Shown: positions 44,371 through 53,432 of the stretch, one piece after another
How the letters are laid out: every line of letters begins with the position of its first letter
Position numbering within the stretch: position 1 is the first letter of the stretch
From: Kitasatospora paranensis
Lineage (GTDB): Bacteria; Actinomycetota; Actinomycetes; Streptomycetales; Streptomycetaceae
Assembly: GCF_039544005.1 (NCBI RefSeq)
Contig: NZ_BAABKV010000001.1
Location: forward strand, 4,960,001 to 5,024,000
Direction: 5' to 3'
Length of the DNA: 64,000 bases
Made by a program: the position numbers and the translations under genes
Notes under the pieces: model-generated
Databases searched by the model: none
What the model saw: only the letters and a program-made list of their open reading frames with translations
What the model was told of the DNA's origin: nothing

Positions 44371-44443
44371 CACAGCGCACAGCCCGCTTCGCTCGGCCGC
44401 CGCGCCGCCGACCCTCCCTCAGAACAGCCGAGGAGCCTCCCGC

Positions 44444-45901
44444 GTGAGTGCCAACAAGCCTGCCGCCGTCGTCGTGCTCGCCGCCGGGGGCGGCACCCGG
44501 ATGAAGTCCGAGCGGCTCCCCAAGGTGCTGCACGAGATCTGCGGCCGCTCGCTGGTCGGTCACGCGGTCGCCGCGGCGCAGGAGCTGACACCCGAGCACC
44601 TGGTCGTCGTCATCGGCCACCTGCGCGAACTCGTCTCCACCCACCTCGCGGAGCACTTCCCGGGCGTGCGCACCGCCGTCCAGGCCGAGCAGAACGGCAC
44701 CGGGCACGCCGTGCGCACCGCGCTCGCCGCGCTGGCCGCGGACGGCGTCGAGCTCGACGGGACGGTGCTGATCACCACCGGCGACGCCCCGCTGCTGACC
44801 GGCGCCACGCTGCGCGCCCTCGCCGACACCCACGCCGAGCAGGGCAACGGCGTCACCGTGCTGACCGCCGTCGTCCCGGACGCCACCGGCTACGGCCGGA
44901 TCCTGCGCGACGCGGACGGTGCCGTCGCCGCGATCGTCGAGCACAAGGACGCCACCGACGAGCAGCGCGCCGTCGGCGAGATCAACTCCGGGGTGTTCGC
45001 CTTCGACGCCAAGCTGCTGGCCGAGGCGCTCACCCGGATCACCACCGACAACGTGCAGGGCGAGGAGTACCTCACCGACGCCCTGGAGATCCTGCGCACC
45101 GCCGGTCACCGGGTCGGTGCCGTGGTCGCCGCCGACCACCGCGACATCGTCGGCATCAACGACCGGGTGCAGCTCGCCGAGGCCCGCCGGATGCTCAACG
45201 ACCGGCTGCTGGAGCGGGCGATGCGGGCCGGCGTCACCGTCGTCGACCCGGCCACCACCTGGTTCGACGTCCAGGTGACGTACGAGCCGGACGCCGTGGT
45301 GCTGCCCGGCACCCAGCTGCAGGGCGCCACCCACCTCGGCGCCGGCTGCGAGGTCGGCCCGAACACCACCGTCACCGCCAGCACGATCGGCGCCGGCGCG
45401 ACTGTGAGCAACGCCACGGTCGTGCAGGCCGAGGTCGGCGAGTCCGCCTCGGTCGGCCCGTACGCGTACCTGCGGCCGGGGGCGAAGCTGGCCCGCAAGG
45501 CCAAGGCCGGCACCTACGTGGAGATCAAGAACTCCGAGCTCGGCGAGGGCGCCAAGGTGCCCCACCTCTCGTACATCGGCGACGCCACCATCGGCGAGGG
45601 CAGCAACGTGGGTGCGGCGTCCGTCACGGTCAACTACGACGGCGTGAACAAGCACCGGACGGTGATCGGGGCGCACTGCCGTACCGGATCCGACAACATG
45701 TTCATCGCCCCGGTCACCGTCGGTGACGGCGCCTACACCGCGGCCGGCTCGGTCATCACCCACGACGTCCAGCCCGGATCGCTCGCCGTCGCCCGTGCGC
45801 AGCAGCGGAACATCGCCGGCTGGGTCGCCCGCAAGCGCCCCGGTACGGCTGCCGCCGAGGCCGCAGCCGCTGCCGAGGCCGCCGGGGCCGAGGAGAACTG
45901 A
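44444..45901 (+). CDS. glmU: bifunctional UDP-N-acetylglucosamine pyrophosphorylase/glucosamine-1-phosphate N-acetyltransferase
   Basis: A 485-residue enzyme. The N-terminal nucleotidyltransferase has VVLAAGGGTRMKSERLPKVLHEI, EQNGTGHAVRTAL and TTGDAPLL. The C-terminal left-handed beta-helix carries hexapeptide repeats and the acetyltransferase segment YLRPGAKLARKAKAGTYVEIKNS. It makes UDP-GlcNAc for peptidoglycan. Start GTG 44444. The Ala/Glu-rich tail is typical of actinobacterial GlmU. Confidence 0.96.
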   Translation: MSANKPAAVVVLAAGGGTRMKSERLPKVLHEICGRSLVGHAVAAAQELTPEHLVVVIGHLRELVSTHLAEHFPGVRTAVQAEQNGTGHAVRTALAALAADGVELDGTVLITTGDAPLLTGATLRALADTHAEQGNGVTVLTAVVPDATGYGRILRDADGAVAAIVEHKDATDEQRAVGEINSGVFAFDAKLLAEALTRITTDNVQGEEYLTDALEILRTAGHRVGAVVAADHRDIVGINDRVQLAEARRMLNDRLLERAMRAGVTVVDPATTWFDVQVTYEPDAVVLPGTQLQGATHLGAGCEVGPNTTVTASTIGAGATVSNATVVQAEVGESASVGPYAYLRPGAKLARKAKAGTYVEIKNSELGEGAKVPHLSYIGDATIGEGSNVGAASVTVNYDGVNKHRTVIGAHCRTGSDNMFIAPVTVGDGAYTAAGSVITHDVQPGSLAVARAQQRNIAGWVARKRPGTAAAEAAAAAEAAGAEEN

Positions 45902-45975
45902 GGCGTCTCCCGCGGCCGGTGGGGGATCTTGGGATGTGGTCCCGGGGCGGACGCTTGCTGCCGGGGCGCGTAACC

Positions 45976-46028
45976 TGGAGTACATACGTGCGCCACTGGG
46001 CATATCGTCCGCGTCTCGGCGTACTCCA
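45976..46028 (+). repeat. 8-bp inverted repeat in the glmU-prs intergenic leader
   Basis: TGGAGTAC (45976-45983) and GTACTCCA (46021-46028) are perfectly complementary across a 37-nt spacer in the 214-bp region between glmU and prs. A TAACCT just upstream (45971-45976) could be a -10. The repeat may be an operator pair or a leader RNA stem. Confidence 0.4.
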
Positions 46029-46115
46029 AAACCCCCGCTGACCGACGGCCCGAGCCCTGCGCCCGGGTGCGCCGCGGCGGGTTCATGTGCGGCAAAAACG
46101 CGAGGAGACGGTGCA

Positions 46116-47092
46116 GTGAGCGGGATCACGACGTCGGGTGAGAAGAAGTTGCGGCTCTTCTCCGGCCGTGCCCACGCCGAGCTGGCGGGGGAGGTGGCCC
46201 GGGAACTCGGCACCGAGATCGTCCCGACCAAGGCCCTCGACTTCGCCAACGGCGAGATCTACGTCCGCTTCCTGGACTCCGCGCGCGGTGCGGACTGCTT
46301 CGTGATCCAGAGCCACACGGCTCCGATCAACCAGTGGATCATGGAGCAGCTGATCATGATCGACGCGCTGAAGCGGGCCTCCGCCCGCAGCATCACGGCG
46401 ATCCTGCCCTTCTACGGCTACGCCCGCCAGGACAAGAAGCACCTCGGCCGCGAGCCCATCTCGGCCCGCCTGGTCGCCGACCTGCTCCGCACCGCGGGCG
46501 CCGACCGCCTGATGGCCGTGGACCTGCACACCGCGCAGATCCAGGGCTTCTTCGACGGCCCGGTGGACCACCTGTTCGCGCTGCCGATGCTGGCCGACTA
46601 CGTCGGCGAGAAGGTCGACCGCTCGAAGCTGACCATCGTCTCGCCGGACGCCGGCCGGGTGAAGGTCGCCGACCAGTGGTGCGACCGCCTCGACGCCCCG
46701 CTGGCGATCATCCACAAGCGCCGCGACATGACCCAGGCCAACACCATCCTGTCGGCCGAGGTCGTCGGTGACGTCAAGGGCCGGGTCTGCGTGCTGGTCG
46801 ACGACATGATCGACACCGCCGGCACCATCTGCGCCGCGGCCGACGCCCTGTTCGACAACGGTGCCGCCGACGTGATCGTCGCCGCCACCCACGGCGTGCT
46901 CTCCGGCCCGGCCGCCGACCGCCTGAAGAACTCCCGGGTCAGCGAGTTCGTGTTCACCAACACCCTGCCGACGCCGGCCCAGCTCCAGCTGGACAAGGTG
47001 ACCACGCTCTCGATCGCCCCCTCGATCGCCGCCGCGATCAGGAGGTCTTCGAGGACGGCTCGGTCACCAGCCTCTTCGAGGGCGTGCACTGA
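46116..47092 (+). CDS. prs: ribose-phosphate pyrophosphokinase, apparent frameshift near C-terminus
   Basis: It makes PRPP from ribose-5-phosphate and ATP. Motifs include ANGEIYVRFLDSARG, LPFYGYARQDKKHLGREPISARLVADLL (flexible loop and ATP site), VDLHTAQIQGFFDGPVDHL, SPDAGRVKVA and the PRPP loop VLVDDMIDTAGTICAAAD. The frame breaks at 47041-47042 (GG where GGG is expected). One added G gives AAAIREVFEDGSVTSLFEGVH and a stop at 47092, the normal C-terminus. As prs is essential, this is almost certainly a sequence error. GAGGAG precedes GTG 46116. The corrected protein is about 325 residues. Confidence 0.93.
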
Positions 47093-47110
47093 CCGTCCGC
47101 CGCCGTGAAC

Positions 47111-47139
47111 GGCCCCCGCGCGTCCGACGCGCGGGGGCC
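47111..47139 (+). terminator. terminator after prs
   Basis: A perfect 13-bp stem (GGCCCCCGCGCGT/ACGCGCGGGGGCC) with a CCG loop lies 18 nt after the prs stop, followed by GATTT. Confidence 0.8.
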
Positions 47140-47352
47140 GATTTCATGGTTGACGCCGACAGCGGTTAGACTCCTGGGACTGCTCGGCGAGGGATGCTGT
47201 GCGCCCATTTGGGTGCCCCACCAACCGTGATCGACGCGCTGCTTTTTCAGTCGTCGTCTGCCGCCGAGCAACCCCAAGGTACTTGAGGGTGTGGCCCGGC
47301 GGTTTTGTCGTTCCTGCACCCGCGCCAGTTTTTCTCAACGAGGAGTGCAGTC
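47140..47352 (+). other. rplY upstream region
   Basis: The 213 bp between the prs terminator and rplY contains TTGACG (at about 47150) and TTAGACT, but the spacing is too short for a standard sigma-70 pair. No conserved leader RNA is recognised. AGGAG (47341-47345) is the rplY ribosome site. Confidence 0.4.
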
Positions 47353-47946
47353 GTGTCCGAGATCCGCATTGCCGCCGAAGCCCGTACCGAGTTCGGCAAG
47401 GGTCCGGCCCGTCGCGCCCGTCGCGCCGGCCTGGTCCCCGGCGTCGTCTACGGCCACGGCCTCGCGCCGGTTCACCTGAACCTGCCCGGCCACGACCTGA
47501 TGATGGCCCTCAAGACCCCGAACGCCCTCCTCGTCGTCCCGATCGAGGGCAAGGACGAGTACGTGCTGCCCAAGGCCGTCCAGCGCGAGGCCATCAAGCG
47601 CACCATCGAGCACGTCGACCTGATCCTGGTCAAGCGCGGCGAGAAGGTCACCGTCGAGATCCCGGTGCACACCGAGGGCGAGCTGGCCCCCGGCGGCAAC
47701 CTGCTCGAGCACGTCCTGAACGCCCTGCCGATCGAGGCCGAGGCCACCCACCTGCCCGAGTCCGTCACGGTCTCCGTCGAGGGCCTGGAGGCCGGTGCCT
47801 CCATCCTCGCCAAGGACATCACCCTCCCCAAGGGCACCACGCTGGCCGTCGACGCCGACGCCGTCGTGCTGCAGGTCATCGGCGCCCAGGCCGCCGAGGC
47901 CACCGAGGAGGAGGCCGAGACCGAGGCCGAGGCCGTCGAGGCCTGA
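47353..47946 (+). CDS. rplY: 50S ribosomal protein L25/general stress protein Ctc
   Basis: A 197-residue long-form L25 (Ctc/TL5 type). The N-terminal 5S rRNA-binding domain reads RTEFGKGPARRARRAGLVPGVVYGHG, and a C-terminal TL5 domain (GELAPGGNLLEHVLNALPIEAEATHLPESVTVSVEGLEAG) precedes an acidic tail (EEEAETEAEAVEA). GTG 47353 has AGGAG 7 nt upstream. It lies between prs and pth, the conserved order. Confidence 0.95.
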   Translation: MSEIRIAAEARTEFGKGPARRARRAGLVPGVVYGHGLAPVHLNLPGHDLMMALKTPNALLVVPIEGKDEYVLPKAVQREAIKRTIEHVDLILVKRGEKVTVEIPVHTEGELAPGGNLLEHVLNALPIEAEATHLPESVTVSVEGLEAGASILAKDITLPKGTTLAVDADAVVLQVIGAQAAEATEEEAETEAEAVEA

Positions 47947-47961
47947 GCCCCGCTCCTTCTG

Positions 47962-48008
47962 CGCCGCTGCCCCGGCCGCTCCTTCCTGGAGCGCCGGGGC
48001 AGCGGCGT
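47962..48008 (+). terminator. terminator after rplY
   Basis: A long hairpin with 14-bp outer arms (GCCGCTGCCCCGGC/GCCGGGGCAGCGGC) plus an inner GCTCC/GGAGC stem starts 16 nt after the rplY stop. Confidence 0.75.
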
Positions 48009-48052
48009 GTCCGGAATGATGGTCCACGAGGTGAGTGAGGAGAACGGTGACG

Positions 48053-48634
48053 ATGGCTGACGACAGGTACGAGGGCCCCTGGCTGGTGGTCGGGCTCGGC
48101 AATCCGGGGGACGGCTACGCCCGCAACCGGCACAACATCGGCTTCATGGTGGTCGACCTGCTCGCCGAGCGGATCGGCGCCCGGTTCAAGGCGCACAAGA
48201 GCCGCGCCCAGGTCGCCGAGGGCCGGCTCGCCGGGCACCGGGTGGTGCTCGCCAAGCCGATGACCTTCATGAACCTCTCGGGCGGCCCGACCACCGCGCT
48301 GCGCGACTTCTACAAGGTCCCCAACGCGGCGATCGTCGCCGTCCACGACGAGCTCGACATCGACTACGCCACGCTGCGCCTCAAGTGCGGCGGCGGCGAC
48401 AACGGGCACAACGGGCTCAAGTCGCTCACGAAGTCCCTCGGTCCGGACTACCACCGGATCCGCTGCGGCATCGGACGCCCGCCGGGCCGGATGGAGGTCG
48501 CGGACTTCGTCCTCAAGGACTTCTCCGCGACGGAGCGCAAGGATCTCGACTGGTTCGTGGACCGCTCGGCCGACGCCGTCGAGGCGCTGCTCACCGATGG
48601 CCTGGAGCGGGCGCAGGGCACCTACAACTCCTGA
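48053..48634 (+). CDS. pth: peptidyl-tRNA hydrolase
   Basis: A 193-residue esterase that releases peptides from dropped-off peptidyl-tRNA. WLVVGLGNPGDGYARNRHNIGFMVVD contains the catalytic His (RHN), KPMTFMNLSGG the Asn loop, VHDELDIDYATLRLKCGGGDNGHNGLKS the Asp and glycine loop, and RIRCGIGRPP the end of the core. GAGGAG precedes two possible starts, GTG 48047 and ATG 48053; the spacing favours 48053. Confidence 0.95.
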   Translation: MADDRYEGPWLVVGLGNPGDGYARNRHNIGFMVVDLLAERIGARFKAHKSRAQVAEGRLAGHRVVLAKPMTFMNLSGGPTTALRDFYKVPNAAIVAVHDELDIDYATLRLKCGGGDNGHNGLKSLTKSLGPDYHRIRCGIGRPPGRMEVADFVLKDFSATERKDLDWFVDRSADAVEALLTDGLERAQGTYNS

Positions 48635-48666
48635 CAGACCGCCACCGGGCCCGGCGGCGGCGGGGT

Positions 48667-49441
48667 TCAGCCGGATTCGGCCTCGAACCAGCCCCGGCGC
48701 TGGGCCTCGGTGCCGGCCGCGAAGCGCGTCTCCGCGCCGAGCTCCGCCATGATCTCGCTGATCCTGCGTCGGACCGTCCGGGGCCTCAGGTCGAGCCGGC
48801 GGGCGATGGCCTCGTCCTTGAAACCCTGGTTCAGCAGTTCCGCGACCTCGTGGCGCTGCCGGTCCCGGTCGCCGTTGCTGCGGGGCGCCGCGACACCGAA
48901 CGGCCGGGCCCGCTGCCACAGCAGCTCGAAGTACTGGCGCAGGGCCTCCACCGCCACCGGCGAGGTGATGTGCAGGGCCACGCTGGACCCCGGTGGTGGT
49001 CAGTGCCAGCAGCGCCTGCGAGTGCTCCGTCACCTTCATCTTCACCGGCAGCCGCGGCAGCAGCCGCACCTCCCCGCCGCCCTCCACGCAGCGCTGGAGG
49101 ACCTCGGCGCCCACCGGGTCGCCGAGGAAGGCCGTCTCGTAGATGCCGCGGTGGCGCACGCCGCGGGCCAGCGAGGCGGGGTTCGGCGGCAGGGCGGTGT
49201 GCTCGGTCAGCGGGAGGTCGGACCGGAAGGTGTCGAGGGTCAGGTGGTCCTCGACGGCGACCGCGCCGATCGTGTTGGACAGGGCCGCGATCTCGTCGGA
49301 GTCGGTCGGCACCCGGGCCAGGCGGTGTGCGGGGGTCTCGCGCAGGTGCAGGTCGGCGGACTGGCGCAGGCGGGCCGCCTCCTGCTGGGCCCGGGCCAGC
49401 ACGTCGTACTCCGTGGTGACCTCGTGCCGCCGGGCGAGCAC
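48667..49441 (-). pseudogene. remnant of a TrmB/LuxR-type regulator, N-terminus missing and frame broken
   Basis: The C-terminal part reads QRHEVAELLNQGFKDEAIARRLDLRPRTVRRRISEIMAELGAETRFAAG, a LuxR-like helix-turn-helix. Ahead of it is a ligand domain (LARRHEVTTEYDVLARAQQEAARLRQ ... EVLQRCVEGGGEVRLLPRLPVKMKVTEHSQALLALTTTG) of the streptomycete TrmB-like/LuxR regulators. Two defects exist. The frame shifts at about 48988-48991 (one extra or two missing G), and the N-terminal winged helix expected before LARRHE is absent: sequence similarity stops at about 49441. There it abuts an oppositely oriented gene remnant. It is probably non-functional. Confidence 0.7.
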
Positions 49442-49446
49442 CCGCG

Positions 49447-49806
49447 GCCCGCCGCGCCGACCTCCTGACCCTGGTGGAGGGCGTCCGGGCCGCCCAGCGC
49501 ATCCTGCGCGAACCGGAGTTCGCCAGGTGGATCGGCGAACCGCTCACCCCGGGCGCGCTCGACGACGACGAGGCCGTCGCCGCCTACGTCCGGGCCACCG
49601 GGGGCAGCATCCACCACCTGGTCGGGACCTGCCGGATAGGGGCCGACGACGCCTCGGTGGTCGATCCCGCCTTCGCCGTGCGCGGTGTGACGGGCCTGCG
49701 CGTGGTGGACGCCTCGTCCATGCCGGGGATCGTCCGGGCCCACACCCACGCGCCGGTGACGGTGCTCGCCGAGCGCGCCGCGGACGTGATCCGCGGCGTC
49801 CGCTGA
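49447..49806 (+). pseudogene. C-terminal fragment of a GMC oxidoreductase
   Basis: About 115 residues match the GMC_oxred_C domain: RADLLTLVEGVRAAQRILREPEFARWIGE, SIHHLVGTCRIG (active-site His) and VVDASSMPGIVRAHTHAPVTVLAERAADVI. The FAD-binding N-terminal 400 or so residues are missing. Similarity begins at about 49450, immediately next to the truncated 5' end of the divergent regulator remnant. No start or ribosome site is convincing; a GTG at 49474 is the first possible. It is probably a deletion remnant. Confidence 0.8.
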
Positions 49807-50002
49807 CGGACCGCAGGGCCGCCGCGACAGCGGCGCCGCCCTCCCGGACCGGCACCGGCCGGGTACCCCCGGCACCTGCCCGGCGCCGGACGGCGGTCAC
49901 TCCCGGTACACAACGGTCGTGCAACGCTTGGCCGCTGGGACGGGATGATGGGCGGTCAGACGTTCGTCATCGGATACGGTCATCCCCGTACGAAGGGTTG
50001 AG

Positions 50003-50296
50003 GTGTTCGATCTGGGGGTATGGCAGGTGGCTCGGTCCTACCGTGTGGCGCGGGTGGTCGGCGGCGCGGCGTTCTGCCTGGTGACGACCGGGGTCGGTGC
50101 ATCGTCGGCGCAGGCCGCCGACGCGGGCGCGGCCCCCGCGGCGAGCCCCGAACCGGCCGCGGCGCAGATGGCGCCGCCGGTCTCCGGGACGGTCGGCGGG
50201 ACGTCCGGTCTGTACGCCGTCGGCGGCGGCCTGCTCGTGGTCGCGGGCGGTGCGGCGACCTGGCTGCGCCGCCGCCGGGCCGACCGGACGGTCTGA
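50003..50296 (+). CDS. small secreted/membrane-anchored protein of unknown function
   Basis: A 97-residue protein. A hydrophobic export signal (VVGGAAFCLVTTGVGASSAQAA) is followed by a Pro/Ala-rich segment and a C-terminal transmembrane helix with a polybasic end (GLYAVGGGLLVVAGGAATWLRRRRADR). This is the layout of a sortase substrate, but no LPxTG-type motif is present. GTG 50003 is the upstream limit; a GTG at 50027, after GGGGG, is also possible. A TACGGT at about 49975 may be its -10. It is convergent with ppc across a very strong hairpin. Confidence 0.6.
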   Translation: MFDLGVWQVARSYRVARVVGGAAFCLVTTGVGASSAQAADAGAAPAASPEPAAAQMAPPVSGTVGGTSGLYAVGGGLLVVAGGAATWLRRRRADRTV

Positions 50297-50328
50297 CCGG
50301 TGCGGCGCGCGGCGCCGCACCGACGCAA

Positions 50329-50376
50329 ACGCCCGAGGGGGCGGTCCCGCAGGTGCGGGACCGCCCCCTCGGGCGT
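50329..50376. terminator. bidirectional terminator, 23-bp perfect hairpin
   Basis: The arms 50329-50351 and 50354-50376 are perfectly complementary over 23 bp with only GG between them. It separates the small membrane-protein gene from convergent ppc. Confidence 0.85.
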
Positions 50377-50384
50377 GTCCGGGG

Positions 50385-53195
50385 TCAGCCGGTGTTGCGC
50401 AGACCGGCCGCGATGCCGTTGACGGTCAGCAGCAGGGCGCGGGCCCGCAGCGGGTCCTCCGTCAGCCCCTGGGCGCTCTCCTCGCGCTGACGGCGCAGCA
50501 GCGCCACCTGCAGGTAGGAGATCGGGTCGAGGTACGCGTCACGGACGGTGAACGTCTGCTTCAGCACCGGGTTGTGCTCCAGCAGCTCGCTCTCGCCGGT
50601 GAGCCGCAGCACCTCGCGCAGGGTGAGGTCGTGCTCGGCGGTGATCTGGTCGAACACGTGCCGCAGCTCGCCGGGCACCAGCTGCTCGACGTAGTGCCGG
50701 GCGATCCGCAGGTCGGTCTTGGCCAGCGTCATCGCGACGTTGGACAGGAAGTTGCGGAAGAAGTGCCACTGCCCGTACATCTCGTCGAGCACGTCGCCCA
50801 GGCCGGCCTCGCGGGCGGCGGCGAGGCCGGAGCCCACGCCGTACCAGCCGGGGACGATCTGCCGGGACTGCGTCCAGCCGAACACCCACGGGATGGCCCG
50901 CAGGCCGTCCAGGCCGGCGCCCGAGTCGGGTCGGCGGGACGGGCGGGAGCCCAGGTGCAGCGAGGCGAGCTGGTCGACCGGGGTGGCCGCGAAGAAGTAC
51001 TTCGGCAGGTCCTCCTGCTCGACCAGGGCCCGGTAGGAGGTGTGCGCGGCCTGCGAGACCTGGTCCATCGCCGCGTCCCAGCGGGCCAGCTCCTCCGGTG
51101 CCTGGCGCGGCGCGGTGTGCAGCGCGGAAGCGGCGAGCGTGGCGGAGATGGTGAGTTCGAGGTTCTCGCGGGCCAGCGACGGCAGCAGGTACTTGTCGGA
51201 GATGACCTCGCCCTGCTCGGTGACCTTGATCTCGCCCTCCAGGGTGCCCCACGGCTGGGCGAGGATCGCCTCGTGCGAGGGGCCGCCGCCGCGGCCGACG
51301 GTGCCGCCGCGGCCGTGGAACAGCCGCAGCCGGATGCCGTAGCGGTGCGCGACGTCGCGCAGCCGGCGCTGGGCCCGGTGGATCTCCCACTGGGAGGTGG
51401 TGATGCCGCCGAACTTGGAGGAGTCGGAGTAGCCGAGCATGACCTCCTGGATGTCGCCGCGAAGCGAGACCAGCAGCCGGTACGACGGGTCGGAGAGCAT
51501 CTCGTCCAGGATCCGGTCGGCCTCCTGGAGCTCGTCGGTGGTCTCCAGCAGCGGCACGATGCCGATCTTGGCGATACCGGCGTGCAGGTCGATCAGACCG
51601 GCCTCGCGGGCGAGGACGGCCGCGGCGAAGACGTCGTCGGCGCCCTGGCACATCGAGATGATGTACGACTCGACGATCTCGTCGCCGAACCGCTCGAAGC
51701 CCTCGCGGATGGTGGCGAAGACACCCAGGGTCTTGGCGCCGGCCGCGTCCAGCGGGGCCGGGACGGGCGCCAGCGGGCGGCGCGAGCGCAGCTCCTTGGC
51801 GAGCAGCCGCTGGCGGTACTCGCGCGGCATGTCGGCGTAGCGCCAGGCCTCCTCGCCGAGCCGGTCGAAGAGCTGGCCGAGCGCGTGGTGGTGGGCCTCG
51901 GCGTGCTCACGCACGTCCATGGTGGCGAGCTGCAGGCCGAACGCCTCGACGGTGCGGATCGCGCGGGCGAGCCGGCCGTCGGCGATCAGCTCGCCGCGGT
52001 GGCTGCGCAGCGAGTCCTGGATCAGCCGGAGGTCGGCGACCAGCTCGCGGGTGCCGACGTAGTCGCGGCCGGTGATGTGCGGGGTGCCGGTGGCGAGCCG
52101 CTCGCGGGTGTTCTCCAGCTTGAGGCGGATGCAGGTGGCCTTGAGCCGGTACGGCTCCTCGGCGTTCATCCGCTTGTAGCGGGGGCTGAGTTCGGGCAGC
52201 TCGCGCAGGTCGGCGTCGAGCGAGGCGAGCAGCTCCTCGGAGGCGCCGGCGAGGCGGACGGAGGTCGACAGCGCGTTGCGCAGGTCGTCGACGGTGGCCA
52301 GGGCGTCCTTGATGCCGTACTCGTGCTGGAGGTTGAGGACGTCCCAGGTGACCTGCGGGGTGACGTTGGGGTTGCCGTCCCGGTCGCCGCCGATCCAGTT
52401 GCCGAAGGTCAGCGGGCGCACGCCCTCGGGGAGCGCGAGGCCGACCCGGGCGAGCTCCTCGTGCAGCTCCTCCAGGACGGCGGGGACGGCCTCGCGGTAC
52501 AGCTCGTCCAGGTAGTAGACGGCGTTGCGGGCCTCGTCGGTGGGCTCCGGGCGGGCGATCCGCAGCTCGTCGGTCTGCCACAGCAGGTCGATGACCTCGG
52601 CGAGCCGGCGGTCGGCCTGGCGCTTGGCGGACGAGTGCCGGGTCGGGTCGGCCTCGGCGAGGCCGGAGGCCACGTGCTCGCGGTGGATGCGCTCCAGCAG
52701 CTCGCCGACCCGGCGCAGCTTGTTGAGGACGCTGCGGCGGGCGGCCTCGGTGGGGTGCGCGGTGAAGACCGGGCGGACGGCCAGGTGGGCCAGGGTGTCC
52801 GCGAGGTGCTTGGGGTCGGCCTCGGCGAGCTGGTCGGCGGTCTGCGCCAGCAGCGATCCCTCGCGGGCCCGGCGGGTGGCGAACTCGCGGCCGCGGTGGA
52901 CCTGCTCGGTGACGTTGGCGAGGTGGAAGTAGGTGGAGAAGGCGCGGACGAGCTTGCCTGCGGTCTCCAGGTCGATGCCGGCCAGCAGTTCCGCGGTGGC
53001 CTCGCCGTCGGTGCGGCTGAGCAGCCTGACCTGCTCGACCAGGCCGAGCAGCTCGGGGCCCTCCTGCCGGACGAGTGTCTCGCCGAGCAGGTCGCCGAGC
53101 CGCCGGATGTCCGCGCGCAGCGCGGCGTTGTCGGCGTCGGGGCCGGCGGCGGTCGCTGATGGGTTGTCCGCCGAGGCGGGGACCGGAGCGGTCAC
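50385..53195 (-). CDS. ppc: phosphoenolpyruvate carboxylase
   Basis: A 936-residue enzyme forming oxaloacetate from PEP and bicarbonate. Catalytic segments are VFTAHPTEAARRS (active His), FGNWIGGDRDGNPNVT, GYSDSSKFGGIT and LRLFHGRGGTVGRGGGPS (active Arg/His loop). It ends LTVNGIAAGLRNTG, the conserved C-terminal active-site tail. GTG 53195 is chosen over the longer open frame because GGGAG lies 6 nt upstream and similarity starts soon after. Confidence 0.95.
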   Translation of the reverse strand: MTAPVPASADNPSATAAGPDADNAALRADIRRLGDLLGETLVRQEGPELLGLVEQVRLLSRTDGEATAELLAGIDLETAGKLVRAFSTYFHLANVTEQVHRGREFATRRAREGSLLAQTADQLAEADPKHLADTLAHLAVRPVFTAHPTEAARRSVLNKLRRVGELLERIHREHVASGLAEADPTRHSSAKRQADRRLAEVIDLLWQTDELRIARPEPTDEARNAVYYLDELYREAVPAVLEELHEELARVGLALPEGVRPLTFGNWIGGDRDGNPNVTPQVTWDVLNLQHEYGIKDALATVDDLRNALSTSVRLAGASEELLASLDADLRELPELSPRYKRMNAEEPYRLKATCIRLKLENTRERLATGTPHITGRDYVGTRELVADLRLIQDSLRSHRGELIADGRLARAIRTVEAFGLQLATMDVREHAEAHHHALGQLFDRLGEEAWRYADMPREYRQRLLAKELRSRRPLAPVPAPLDAAGAKTLGVFATIREGFERFGDEIVESYIISMCQGADDVFAAAVLAREAGLIDLHAGIAKIGIVPLLETTDELQEADRILDEMLSDPSYRLLVSLRGDIQEVMLGYSDSSKFGGITTSQWEIHRAQRRLRDVAHRYGIRLRLFHGRGGTVGRGGGPSHEAILAQPWGTLEGEIKVTEQGEVISDKYLLPSLARENLELTISATLAASALHTAPRQAPEELARWDAAMDQVSQAAHTSYRALVEQEDLPKYFFAATPVDQLASLHLGSRPSRRPDSGAGLDGLRAIPWVFGWTQSRQIVPGWYGVGSGLAAAREAGLGDVLDEMYGQWHFFRNFLSNVAMTLAKTDLRIARHYVEQLVPGELRHVFDQITAEHDLTLREVLRLTGESELLEHNPVLKQTFTVRDAYLDPISYLQVALLRRQREESAQGLTEDPLRARALLLTVNGIAAGLRNTG

Positions 53196-53432
53196 GGCTT
53201 TCTCCCTGTGGTGGTGGGGGTTCGGCAACGGCTCTCTCCTCCGGCCTTCGGCTGGGAGGTGACCCCAGCCAATATGGGGGAGATGTGTGCGGACCGCGCT
53301 GTCCGACTCGCACAGCATAGGTGGCACTGGGTGCCGCGTCCGAGACGTGGCCGGATGGCGGACACGGCGCCGTCGGACCGGCCCGCGGAAGTCGCTGGGG
53401 GCGGCCGGGCGGGCGGCCGTACGCTGTCCCCC

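Noticed and set aside
45902..46115. PRPP or purine riboswitch ahead of prs
   Set aside because: No conserved core motif of either class is visible; only one simple inverted repeat is present.
46116..47092. prs as a pseudogene
   Set aside because: Only the last 16 codons are displaced, one G restores the conserved C-terminus, and the gene is essential.
50097..53159. A 1020-codon forward open frame antisense to ppc
   Set aside because: It is a GC-bias shadow: composition is Arg/Gly/Val/Gln-rich with no domain, while the reverse strand encodes complete PPC motifs.
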